From contig NZ_JAECZC010000008.1 of the NCBI RefSeq assembly GCF_016056305.1, forward strand, positions 45,214-109,213: a stretch of 64,000 nt of DNA, given 5' to 3'. How positions within the stretch are numbered: the first letter of the stretch is position 1; every line of letters begins with the position of its first letter. The notes below the pieces were generated by a model that saw only the letters and a list, made by a program, of their open reading frames with translations, searched no databases and was not told where the DNA came from. The position numbers and the translations under genes were made by a program. This document shows, in pieces, positions 41,760 to 49,958 of this stretch. Source of the stretch: Amazonocrinis nigriterrae CENA67. GTDB taxonomy: Bacteria > Cyanobacteriota > Cyanobacteriia > Cyanobacteriales > Nostocaceae.

Positions 41760-41962
41760 AGAAGCTTATCTTGGACTCAAAACTGGGGGGCGATCGCTTC
41801 AGAAATTACAGTTGTCAAAACTTCACAGTTCGCTCCCATCCCTGCACTTTCCAAGTGCTGACAATCCGAGAACTAAAGCGGATGGCTAGCTCTTTCGGGA
41901 TGAAGAATTACAGCAGCATTTCTTTTACAAACTCAGTCATAATTACCACTAAATCTATGTAA
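41746..41962 (+). pseudogene. Decayed gene with SAP/Rho-N-like motif (frameshifted)
   Basis: A frame MKNFSRSLSWTQNW...FAPIPALSK runs to a TGA. A shift of two bases then gives LTIRELKRMASSFGMKNYSS, which resembles the SAP/Rho N-terminal helix-extended-loop motif. The two parts look like one ancestral gene. No complete relative can be named. The remaining bases to 42346 hold three 11-base GGACTAAGCCT-like units at 42020-42053 and no other gene. Confidence 0.3.
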
Positions 41963-42346
41963 TTAGTGGATGTTAAATTGCTAAATTTTATACCAAATTA
42001 CAATTTCTTATACTAAGTCTGAACTAACCTTGGACTAAGCCTGGACTAAGCCTACAGAATCAGTTTTTTCAATTTGTAAATCCCCTTGACTAAATCTTCC
42101 ATGATGTTTGCCAAACGTCTACAGCCTGCATATTTCGCTTCTGCCAGCAAGAACAGAGTGTAAGTGTTGAGATCACACTTGGCGGTAGATGGTTTGGTAG
42201 TCGCTCTGATGGCCTGAACCCCTGAATACGCTTTCGACGTAAATTATCCGTCTTTCCAGCCCAAGAATGATTAGCGATCGCCTATTGTTTCTAATTTCTC
42301 TTACCGCATTATTTGTCTAATTTGTCAATGCGTAAGTCCTAACATT

Positions 42347-42709
42347 ATGGAATTAAAAGTACAACAGCCTATGGACTGGGGCTTAATTGGAGCAATAGTT
42401 GCAATAGTAGGAATACCTATTGCAGTGTTTCAGACGTGGATATCATTTCAACAATACAGAGACTCAAAAAGATTACCCACTGTTACCGACAAAGACGAAC
42501 TACGAATTTTACGAGCCTTGGTTACTGAAGTTGAAGGACGTAGTTTAAACATTTACAAAAATTCGTCATTTTACCGCCCAGCTTTAGATACTCTGCTAAA
42601 CCAAGAGCTAATTCGTCAAAAAGGGGATAAGTATTATTTAACTGAGGTAGGAGAAGCAGTTGTCAGGAAGCATTTGACAGAATTCTTTAAGACTAGAAGA
42701 TTCAGATAA
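42347..42709 (+). CDS. Small membrane protein with C-terminal winged-helix-like domain
   Basis: This 120-residue protein has one N-terminal TM helix (WGLIGAIVAIVGIPIAVFQTW, about 12-32) followed by a soluble part. DELRILRALVTEVEGRS...YRPALDTLLNQELI and DKYYLTEVGEAVV look like a winged-helix fold with a wing hairpin. It is not recognised as a named family. It opens a plus-strand series of plasmid/ICE-like genes. Function unknown; a membrane-tethered sensor or regulator is possible. Confidence 0.6.
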   Translation: MELKVQQPMDWGLIGAIVAIVGIPIAVFQTWISFQQYRDSKRLPTVTDKDELRILRALVTEVEGRSLNIYKNSSFYRPALDTLLNQELIRQKGDKYYLTEVGEAVVRKHLTEFFKTRRFR

Positions 42710-42823
42710 TTTAAATACTTGAGTATTTGAGTACGCAAAAAATCAAAAAGCCGCCAAATTATTGAGGAATGGTTAGAAAGGCGTAACAAGATTTAAGGCG
42801 ATCGCTTTATACAAAACTTAACA

Positions 42824-43432
42824 ATGAATGATATCTCAGCCTATCCCCTCACTTGGGCGACAATCTACCCAAGAACCTCGCAACACAAGCGACAAACTGC
42901 ACGGTTTGAGGTTGGTTTTTCAGTCGCTCGTGATGACCTACTCAACGAGCTTAGACTACTGGGTGCAAAAAATTTAGTTATTTCCAGTAACGTACCACTC
43001 CGGCGAGATGGTCTACCGTATGCCAATTTTAGAGAGCCGGACGATTCGGGCGTTGCAGTTTACTTTCAAATTAAGGATAAGAACTATGCTTTATGCTGCG
43101 ACAAGTGGCTCAAAGTCAAGGACAACATGAGAGCCATCGGACTGCACATTGCAGCTATGCGCGGCATGGAAAGGTGGGGAGTGGGGAGTGTAGAGCAAGC
43201 TTTCGCAGGATACCAAGCGCTACCACCATCTATAGAAAAGAAGTGGTGGCAAATTCTTGGTGTTGATGTCCGTGCAAGTGATGATGAAGTGAGGGCAGCT
43301 TACAGAGAATTAGCCAAAAAATATCATCCAGATGGCGGTACTTCACCCAATAATGACAAGATGACAGAAATCAATGCTGCCTATGAGCAGGCAAAGCAGG
43401 CTGGTTACAAGTGTGGTAACTATAACTGGTGA
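42824..43432 (+). CDS. J-domain (DnaJ-like) accessory protein
   Basis: The protein has 202 residues. The C-terminal part is a J domain (WWQILGVDVRASDDEVRAAYRELAKKYHPDGG) with the HPD tripeptide that stimulates Hsp70 ATPase. The N-terminal ~130 residues (YPLTWATIYPRT...) form a cyanobacterial accessory domain of unknown function. Similar proteins are frequent on cyanobacterial plasmids, which is recalled and not checked here. It may bring DnaK to a plasmid replication or transfer complex. It has no Cys-rich zinc or substrate domain. Confidence 0.75.
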   Translation: MNDISAYPLTWATIYPRTSQHKRQTARFEVGFSVARDDLLNELRLLGAKNLVISSNVPLRRDGLPYANFREPDDSGVAVYFQIKDKNYALCCDKWLKVKDNMRAIGLHIAAMRGMERWGVGSVEQAFAGYQALPPSIEKKWWQILGVDVRASDDEVRAAYRELAKKYHPDGGTSPNNDKMTEINAAYEQAKQAGYKCGNYNW

Positions 43433-43623
43433 GCAGGGGTGCGGGGGTGCAGGGTTGAAGGGGTGCGATCGCACCTTGCCATGATGCTCTGAATTTTCCT
43501 CTAAGAAAAAGTGTAGGGTCATCCTCATAAAATCTTTACCCTACAACTCGTAATTTCACCGTACAGTCTGCCGGACTATATGCTCGACAATAAGCTTAAT
43601 AACTGGCATACAACACGCAGACC

Positions 43624-44214
43624 ATGACAGACATCCAACCCGACACCCTACAGAACGAGGCAGAAAATTCCAAAATTTCCATATTAGAATTACAAAAAAA
43701 ATATGGGATTCAAAGGGATAGTTTCTATGCAAGGTTAAAATACCTGCGGATTACAACTCATAAGGTGTCGGGTAAAGCTCATCTGGATGCTCAGCAAGTT
43801 GAATATATGGACGCGCTGCACGAGCATATTAAAGCTACCGGACGCATGGAAAATTACCCAGTACCGGAACCATCTGGGCCAATTGAAGACGAGCAGCCAG
43901 CACCAACAACTACTTTGACTGTTGCAGAAACTCAGCAAGTGACAACAGCACCAAGCTACGCACCTAAGCAGCAGCGATCGCAGTCCTCCCAAGTAGACGA
44001 CACAACAGCCATTATTACCAGCGCACAGAATAAAGCAGCCGGTACACTCATTGCTGAAAATGTACTGGCTCAACACTTCATTCAAAATCCTCAACTCTTG
44101 CCAGACCATCTAAAAGCCAAAATCCAAGAGTCTGCACAAATGCCTAGTGTTGACCCTTTCGGATACGCGGACTCATTGATCAGTATCGCAATGGGTTCTA
44201 TCAACGCGGCTTAA
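43624..44214 (+). CDS. Plasmid-type hypothetical protein with N-terminal HTH-like region
   Basis: The protein has 196 residues. Residues 18-60 (SILELQKKYGIQRDSFYARLKYLRI) look like a helix-turn-helix of MerR/excisionase style. The middle is Pro/Thr/Gln-rich and disordered, and the C terminus is helical (NKAAGTLIAENVLAQHFIQNP). It lies 11 bp before the AAA ATPase gene and may be its DNA-binding partner. No named family is recognised. Confidence 0.6.
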   Translation: MTDIQPDTLQNEAENSKISILELQKKYGIQRDSFYARLKYLRITTHKVSGKAHLDAQQVEYMDALHEHIKATGRMENYPVPEPSGPIEDEQPAPTTTLTVAETQQVTTAPSYAPKQQRSQSSQVDDTTAIITSAQNKAAGTLIAENVLAQHFIQNPQLLPDHLKAKIQESAQMPSVDPFGYADSLISIAMGSINAA

Positions 44215-44225
44215 AGTTTCTGGGA

Positions 44226-45203
44226 ATGCTGAGTGCCGGGTTAGCGATCGCACTCAACGGCTTAAACCCACTATCATTACTAGCTTTGGTTGCGGGAGGG
44301 GCGATCGCCATTCTCCCAAAATTTTCCTCTAAGAACGAGACTGACAACTCAGCACTCAGCACTAACGACATACCAGCGCCGGGTGAGTTCAAAATCTACA
44401 GGCAAGCCGAGTTAAGCCGGACGGCAGCATCATTACTAGCTAATGGTGCAATTTTGATTGCTGGGGAAGATGGGAGTGGTAAATCTGTACTAGCTAACGC
44501 GGTGGTGGAGAAACTACAAAATGATGGCTTCACTGTGGCGTTTATCGAGCCTGCAACCCCTAAACAAATGTTGCTAGAAATAGCACATCAGTTTGATATT
44601 CCTACTGAGGATTTAGAGGGGAAATCGCTGACAGCTGACAAGCTAAAACGGGCGATCGCAACTTTCTTAGAGGAAAGTACAGCATTCTTAGTAATAGATG
44701 ATGCCCATTCCTGTGATGCAAAATTCAGGATGTGGCTAAAGCAGTTGCGCCGGGGGAAATCGCCCGTACCAATGCTATTACTTGCAACTGACCCACCGCG
44801 CACCGACATCTTTATAAATATCCCGCGCATTGAATTAAAACCATTGCCAGAATCCGCAATTAGAGAAATTATGATTGCTGCTGCCCTTGAGAGAGGAATT
44901 ACCTTAAAGCCTGCGGAAATGGCTAAAATTCAAAGCCGCGCCGGGGGAAATCCAACATTGGCTATACGTTCAGTTGAGGAGGAGTATCTAGGTTTGGAAG
45001 TTGAGGAGGGCGACCACCGCCGCTATTTTGACATCACACCATTAATATTGTTGGCGGGTATCGCCTTTGTAATTATGCGGTTTATTGGGTTGGGAACGTC
45101 AGACCAAGCACTCTACATTTTTGGAGGTATCGCCGCGGCCATCTTCCTGGGACTATCTCGGCTGCTGTACAACCTACCGCGTGAAAGCCAGAGGATACGG
45201 TAA
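44226..45203 (+). CDS. AAA ATPase (ExeA/ORC-like) with membrane helices
   Basis: The protein has 325 residues. An N-terminal hydrophobic segment (~4-32) precedes an ATPase domain with Walker A GEDGSGKS, Walker B FLVIDDAH and the sensor motif LLLATDPPR. Two C-terminal TM helices (about 277-312) follow. The ATPase resembles ExeA/TniB-type regulators. The stop overlaps the next start (TAATG), so the genes are coupled. It likely belongs to a plasmid or ICE transfer or maintenance module, inferred from neighbours. Confidence 0.75.
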   Translation: MLSAGLAIALNGLNPLSLLALVAGGAIAILPKFSSKNETDNSALSTNDIPAPGEFKIYRQAELSRTAASLLANGAILIAGEDGSGKSVLANAVVEKLQNDGFTVAFIEPATPKQMLLEIAHQFDIPTEDLEGKSLTADKLKRAIATFLEESTAFLVIDDAHSCDAKFRMWLKQLRRGKSPVPMLLLATDPPRTDIFINIPRIELKPLPESAIREIMIAAALERGITLKPAEMAKIQSRAGGNPTLAIRSVEEEYLGLEVEEGDHRRYFDITPLILLAGIAFVIMRFIGLGTSDQALYIFGGIAAAIFLGLSRLLYNLPRESQRIR

Positions 45204-45808
45204 TGTTAGGGATTAGTCACCTATTAATTAGTGGTACAGCGACATCATTATTATTAGGGACTGCTAACCCTGCTGTTATTGCTGTGGGTGCGATCGCTGG
45301 CTTATTGCCCGACATCGATGTATCCACCTCCCCAGCTGGGCGTGTCCTTCCGTGGGTGAGTGCGTTTTTTGAAAGCAGAATGCCTCATCGCAGTTGTACA
45401 CACAGTTTAGTTGCCAGTGCTGCGATCGCTATAGTCGGGTATGGAGTAGCGTTGTTTCACCCTCAGTTTATTAATTTAGTCCACGCTTTGAGCATCGGTT
45501 ATTTCTTCGGTTGGTTTAGTGACGTGTTCACTCGCGGCGGTGTGGAAATGTTCTGGCCTTCCCCGGTGCGTTGTGTTTGTCCTGGTAATCGGAATTTGAG
45601 GCTGAGGACTGGGAGCAATGCTGAGTACTTCGTGCTGATTATTTTGATTGCGATCGCTCTCGCAGTCTTTTCTATCAACAGTTCTGGCGGCTTACTAACC
45701 CAATTCAACAGACTGATCGCTGCCCCTTCGGGGGTTCAAAAGCTTTACAACGAAAGCGGCTCAACCCACCTGATTATGGCCAATAGACGGCATTCTGTTG
45801 GGGGATAA
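45203..45808 (+). CDS. DUF457/YdjM-like membrane-bound metal-dependent hydrolase
   Basis: The 201-residue membrane protein has the features of the LexA-regulated YdjM family: GLLPDIDVSTSP near residue 32 and the MPHRSCTHSL motif with metal-binding-type His and Asp residues. It has about four TM helices and a W-x-S-D-V-F-T-R-G-G segment. Enzymatic activity of the family is not well shown. It overlaps both flanking genes by 1 bp (upstream) and 11 bp (downstream). Confidence 0.75.
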   Translation: MLGISHLLISGTATSLLLGTANPAVIAVGAIAGLLPDIDVSTSPAGRVLPWVSAFFESRMPHRSCTHSLVASAAIAIVGYGVALFHPQFINLVHALSIGYFFGWFSDVFTRGGVEMFWPSPVRCVCPGNRNLRLRTGSNAEYFVLIILIAIALAVFSINSSGGLLTQFNRLIAAPSGVQKLYNESGSTHLIMANRRHSVGG

Positions 45809-46382
45809 GGTCTATTGGAACCCTGCCAAGCTTCGCAACGGTCACGTTGTCATTCTGGGTACTTCTGGAAGTGGTAAAACTCAGACTCTTAAGGCTCTTG
45901 GTTATGAGTTACCACTACTATTTCCAGGCATTAAAATAGTAATTTCTGATTTTCACGGAGATTTAGAACTACCTGGAGAAGTTTGTTACCCTCTTAACGC
46001 TGAGTCACCTTATGGGTTAAACCCACTGGTTATTGATTTAGATCCAAAAGGTGGTGGGCCGGATTTGCAAGCGATCGCTGTCTCTTCCATTCTCAGAAAA
46101 TCCTTAAAAATGGGAGATAACCAAGAAGGTTTAGTGTTAAATGCTTTAATAAGTTGCTACCACCATAAAGGTATTTCTCAAGATAACCAATCAAGTTGGA
46201 AGCTTCAACCCCCTACATTTGCTGACTTAGAAAGTGAACTGCAAAGCCGCGTTGAGGATGGTTGTAAAGATTCCCAGAAATTATTATTAAAAATGGCTGC
46301 TACCTTTAAATACGGAATATTCAGCAAGCCTCAACCATCAATGAATTTTCCTATTGTTAGGTTTGACTTACAGCGTTTTTGA
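45798..46382 (+). pseudogene. HerA/FtsK/VirB4-type ATPase, C-terminally truncated
   Basis: This 194-codon frame, from a TTG start coupled to the DUF457 gene, begins KVYWNPAKLRNGHVVILGTSGSGKT, with a canonical Walker A, then IKIVISDFHGD and LNPLVIDL. Relatives are several hundred residues long with Walker B and arginine finger in the missing part. The frame ends with IVRFDLQRF-stop, just where an IS630-type transposase remnant starts (46386). It is thus broken by the insertion and unlikely to be active. Confidence 0.7.
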
Positions 46383-46385
46383 GGT

Positions 46386-46583
46386 TTATGAGGTACAGTA
46401 ACAACAATTAGTAAACCAATTTTTTAGATGCTTTGGATTGACTAATTTCAGTGCAATTTTAATTAAACCATCAACTACAGACGCATTCTTAGGTGAAAAT
46501 TGTTTGAGAAAAGCTTTTAATTGTGACCACCAATGCTCGATATATTTTAGCGATCGCCTGACCTTGGGGTGGAGCATTTTCAC
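46386..46583 (-). pseudogene. IS630-type transposase, C-terminal fragment
   Basis: The frame KYIEHWWSQLKAFLKQFSPKN...VDGLIKIALKLVNPKHLKNWF resembles the last third of IS630-family DDE transposases, with the final acidic residue E of IEHWW. The N-terminal part is missing. It terminates the ATPase gene on one side and abuts an amidohydrolase fragment on the other. Confidence 0.65.
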
Positions 46584-46619
46584 TCGTTTTTACCCGACTT
46601 CAGAAAATCGCGTTGCTCC

Positions 46620-46910
46620 CCCCTAGCATTGTGTAGTTCTCCTACAGCTGTGGCTATGCGCTTGAGTCCATCGAGCAGATAGTTTTGCACCTCTAAGTTA
46701 GTTGTGTGGATCGTGCCTTGCAAAGTTGCTTCTTCAGCGATGACGTTACCAGCACTACCTGCTTCTACTTTGCCAATGGTAACTACCGAAGGATAGGCTG
46801 GGTTAATTTCCCGTGAAACCAGGGTTTGCACAGCCATAATCAACAGTCCAGCAACAACCACAGCATCAACAGCTTCATGGGGTCTAGCTCCGTGTCCATT
46901 AGATAGGTTT
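46620..46910 (-). pseudogene. M20D-type amidohydrolase (hippurate-hydrolase-like) internal fragment
   Basis: The segment NGHGARPHEAVDAVVVAGLL through TIGKVEAGSAGNVIAEEATLQG to AVGELHNARG is the dimerisation-domain part of M20 peptidases. The N-terminal metal-binding half and the C-terminal end are absent, so it is only a leftover. The frame is open from 46966 to 46580, but the outer parts have no homology in my view. Confidence 0.75.
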
Positions 46911-47038
46911 TGCATAGTAAATTTACCAGTTTTTACAGGTTGAGAGTATGTAACGTTCAAGTACAATGTGGCTTAATTTTTATGGCTTTAATTTGATGCT
47001 AAGAGAAGAATTTGAAGAACTTGTGAAGTAGTTTTAGT

Positions 47039-47064
47039 TTCCTCACAATTTCCTCACTTCCTGA
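47039..47064 (+). promoter_or_regulatory. Tandem TTCCTCAC motif upstream of the stress-gene set
   Basis: TTCCTCAC at 47039 and 47050 (11-bp period) plus TTCCTGA at 47058. A near-identical arrangement is upstream of the Hsp20 gene at 48128. No other gene-like content is seen in 46967-47283. A shared binding site for an OmpR-type regulator is possible. Confidence 0.4.
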
Positions 47065-47283
47065 TTTTTAACTTCTGGTTGTCAAATTATTAAATTTTGT
47101 TTGTATATATTTTTATCGTTTCTTCCCTGACATTGGCTTTGAGAGTCATAATAGAAATTGCAGGTAGACTATTAAAAAGAAAGTTCAACATCCTAATATT
47201 GACTACTGAGTTGTAATTGCTGCGGCACATTTTGCAGATGCAACAAATTGCTCCTTCCAGATTTAGTGTGGGAGGTGACTCAA

Positions 47284-47448
47284 ATGACCATCACAGCCAC
47301 TAAACCAAATTTGCAGGTCAAAAAGCAAATTAAGAAAAAACAGTTATCTAAACGTTCAATAGATATCGGTACTCCTCAAGTTCCTCTACATCAACTTGTA
47401 GCAAAGCAAGAGCATGAGTTGCTTTGTGATTGGGAAAACGCATCTTAA
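47284..47448 (+). CDS. Small basic protein (54 residues)
   Basis: The start ATG 47284 follows GGGAGGTGA, a strong Shine-Dalgarno; an in-frame start at 47248 has none. The protein is Lys/Gln-rich in the middle (VKKQIKKKQLSKRS) with an acidic end. It is not recognised. It lies 63 bp before the HPF-cold-shock gene and may be part of the same stress unit. Confidence 0.55.
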   Translation: MTITATKPNLQVKKQIKKKQLSKRSIDIGTPQVPLHQLVAKQEHELLCDWENAS

Positions 47449-47511
47449 TTAGCATCTTGTCTGAACAACCTATCAATCAAGGCAAGAGATACTTGAGAAA
47501 TAGGAGAAATC

Positions 47512-48078
47512 ATGAGAATTCCACTACAAATCACCTTTCATAACATTCCACCCTCAGAAGCTGTAGAAGCAAAAATTCGCTCCTTAGTTGATAAGCTAGA
47601 GCATTTTTATAACCGGATTACGAGCTGCCGAGTCATAGTTGATGCTCCACATCGGCATCACCGTAACGGTAAACTTTATCAGGTGCGAATTGACATCACT
47701 GTGCCAACGGGGGAAATAGTTGTGAAACGTGACCCACCTGAACGTCAAAGTCACGAGGATATTTATGTAGCAATTCGTGATGCCTTTGATGCAGCCAAGC
47801 GTAAACTGCAAGACCATACCAGTCTACTGCGTCAAGAAACCAAGACTCATGAACAGCAACCTCATGGACGAATTGCCACATTATTCTCAGATGAGGGCTA
47901 CGGCTTCATTGAGACATCTGAAGGTAGCGAAGTTTATTTTCACCGTAACAGTCTATTCAATGGTGATTTCGAGCAGTTGCAGGTGGGAGATGAAGTCCGT
48001 TTTGCCCAAGAAGAAGGTGATCAAGGACTCCAAGCTAGCACTGTCAGACTGATTGGTAAGCATCACTTGCAAGGTTGA
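47512..48078 (+). CDS. HPF/RaiA-cold-shock domain fusion protein
   Basis: The 188-residue protein has an N-terminal HPF/RaiA-like ribosome-binding domain (residues ~3-105: ITFHNIPPSEAVEAKIR, FDAAKRKLQDH) and a C-terminal cold-shock domain (GRIATLFSDEGYGFIETS, VYFHRNSL) in place of the usual HPF dimerisation domain. HPF domains stabilise inactive ribosomes; cold-shock domains bind single-stranded RNA. The fusion suggests a stress-time ribosome/mRNA factor. A good AGGAGA precedes the ATG. Confidence 0.82.
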   Translation: MRIPLQITFHNIPPSEAVEAKIRSLVDKLEHFYNRITSCRVIVDAPHRHHRNGKLYQVRIDITVPTGEIVVKRDPPERQSHEDIYVAIRDAFDAAKRKLQDHTSLLRQETKTHEQQPHGRIATLFSDEGYGFIETSEGSEVYFHRNSLFNGDFEQLQVGDEVRFAQEEGDQGLQASTVRLIGKHHLQG

Positions 48079-48127
48079 AGCTGTTGACTTCAGACATTTT
48101 CTTCATAGTCCAGATAGCATCAACCAC

Positions 48128-48157
48128 TTCCTCACAAGTTCCTCAAATTTTCCTTTT
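48128..48157 (+). promoter_or_regulatory. Tandem TTCCTCA(C/A) motif upstream of Hsp20
   Basis: TTCCTCAC (48128), TTCCTCAA (48139) and TTCCTTTT (48150) repeat every 11 bp, the same layout as at 47039. It lies ~160-190 bp upstream of the hsp20 start. Confidence 0.4.
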
Positions 48158-48317
48158 AACTTAAAGATAGTGGCAGAATCTCTGTTGTTTGCAAAAAGGT
48201 TTTACCACTATCACTCCAGTAACTTGCTACATCCAGCCCACACTGAAGTGAAAGCTGCAAAGGTAGCAATCAAGTTGAAATATCAAGTTTGAAATCACAA
48301 ATATTGGAGGCAATGTT

Positions 48318-48788
48318 ATGCCGATTACTCGTTGGGAACCTTTCCAAGAAATTGAACGTTGGGAGCCTTGGCGGGAGATTGAGCATTTACAACAACGCAT
48401 GAACCGCCTGTTTGAGCGGATGATACCCGGTGGAGATGGAGGAGAAATATCTGCACTCACCTTTATACCCTCCGCCGAAATGCAAGAAACTGCTGACGAA
48501 GTTCACCTCAGACTAGAAATTCCGGGATTGGAATCTAAAGATTTGAATGTGGAAGTTACTGAAGACTCTGTTTTAATCAGTGGTGAACGCAAGTCTGAAA
48601 CCAAGACGGAAGAAAAAGGCGTGACACGCTCTGAATTCCGTTATGGCAAATTTGAGCGAATCATTCCGCTACCTGCTCACGTTCAAAAAGACAAAGCGCA
48701 AGCTGAATACAAAAACGGCATTCTTACCCTCACCCTACCGAAAGTTGAAGGAGAGAAGAAAAAAGCCGTCAAGATTAACCTTGGTTAG
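48318..48788 (+). CDS. Hsp20/alpha-crystallin family small heat shock protein
   Basis: The 156-residue protein has an N-terminal WEPFQEIERWEPW region and an alpha-crystallin domain from about 48 (PSAEMQETADEVHLRLEIPG...LNVEVTEDSVLISGER) ending with the GILTLTLPK element. A C-terminal tail with the IxI-like VKINLG follows. It holds unfolding proteins as an oligomer without ATP. GGAGG lies about 8 bases before the ATG. The repeated TTCCTCAC motif upstream suggests common control with the small protein upstream. Confidence 0.9.
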   Translation: MPITRWEPFQEIERWEPWREIEHLQQRMNRLFERMIPGGDGGEISALTFIPSAEMQETADEVHLRLEIPGLESKDLNVEVTEDSVLISGERKSETKTEEKGVTRSEFRYGKFERIIPLPAHVQKDKAQAEYKNGILTLTLPKVEGEKKKAVKINLG

Positions 48789-48917
48789 TTTGTTGCTCTA
48801 AAAGCAGGGGGAAAGGGATGAAAAACAGGGGAAAAGGGATCAAAAGGCCACCCATAATACCAAAAAGCTTGAAATCCATTTGCCCCTTTCCCCCTTCCCC
48901 TTTACCTGGAGGAACCT

Positions 48918-49934
48918 ATGACAAAGTTCGTCACTTTAGCATTTATTGGCGATGTCATGCTGGGTCGGGGAGTCAACGAACAGATGAAGAGGAAATCACC
49001 AGAGTCTTTGTGGGGAGATGTCTTGCCGATATTGCGAGGTGCAGATGCCGTCATCGCTAATTTGGAATGTGCTATTACTCAACAGACTCAGGAGTGGAGT
49101 AGAACACCAAAAATGTTTTACTTCCGCGCCGACCCTACCGCAGTAGAGGTACTTCGGACTGCAAATATTCAATGTGTGAGTCTGGCCAACAACCACATCC
49201 TCGACTTCAATGACCAGGGGTTACTAGATACACTGAAATACCTTAATGCTGCGGGGATTCACCATGTTGGGGCAGGTCGGGATATCAGTGAAGCAACAAC
49301 TCCCATGATCATGGATATTGCTGGTCTTCGTGTTGGTATGATTGCCCTCACAGATAACGAGCCTGATTTTGCAGCAACTAAGGATTCTCCAGGTATTAAC
49401 TATCTAGAAATCATTCCCAATCCGTTAACTTTGTCACTGATTGAATCTGCGGTGGTGCAGTTACGGCAAGCTGGGGCTAAGTTAGTTGTCCTTTCTGCTC
49501 ACTGGGGGCCGAATATGGTCATCTCACCGCCCCTTCACTTTCGCCAGTTTGCTCATGCAGTGGTAGATAGTGGTGTCGATATATTTCATGGTCATTCTGC
49601 TCATATCTTCCAAGGTGTAGAAAACTACAAACAAGGGCTAATCCTTTATGACACAGGGGATTTTCTCGATGATTATGCAGTTGATCCTGTGTTGCGTAAC
49701 GATTGGTCTTTTGTGTTTCTGGTGGAAGTGAGCGATCGCGGCTTATATAAGTTGCGTTTGATACCTGTTGTTTTACAATACGCACAGGTTGACCTAGCGA
49801 AGGGAGAAGAATTCACCGCTATCTGTCACCGGATGCAAGCCCTTTGTGCAGCTTTTAATACCGATATTTTCAAAACGGCAGAAGGATTGGAAGTCAAATT
49901 GAGGAATGAAAAAAGGCTCATACGAGTTCTGTAG
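48918..49934 (+). CDS. CapA-family metallophosphatase-like protein (poly-gamma-glutamate type)
   Basis: The 338-residue protein begins with AFIGDVMLGRGV (the D-x-M-L-x-R of the calcineurin-like fold), ANLECAIT, SLANNHILDF, SAHWGPN and FHGHSAHIFQG, the CapA/PGA_cap signature. CapA of Bacillus acts in poly-gamma-glutamate export; cyanobacterial single-gene forms have no known role. No capsule genes are adjacent. GGAGG precedes the ATG by 6 bases. It lies 24 bp before the UPF0182 gene, so the two are probably co-transcribed. Confidence 0.85.
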   Translation: MTKFVTLAFIGDVMLGRGVNEQMKRKSPESLWGDVLPILRGADAVIANLECAITQQTQEWSRTPKMFYFRADPTAVEVLRTANIQCVSLANNHILDFNDQGLLDTLKYLNAAGIHHVGAGRDISEATTPMIMDIAGLRVGMIALTDNEPDFAATKDSPGINYLEIIPNPLTLSLIESAVVQLRQAGAKLVVLSAHWGPNMVISPPLHFRQFAHAVVDSGVDIFHGHSAHIFQGVENYKQGLILYDTGDFLDDYAVDPVLRNDWSFVFLVEVSDRGLYKLRLIPVVLQYAQVDLAKGEEFTAICHRMQALCAAFNTDIFKTAEGLEVKLRNEKRLIRVL

Positions 49935-49958
49935 TCTGAATCTTCTAATGGATAAATT

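Noticed and set aside
43343..46583. Several minus-strand open frames in the plasmid-like cassette
   Set aside because: They lie antisense to better-supported genes and lack start signals or family matches; only the IS630 fragment at 46386 was kept.
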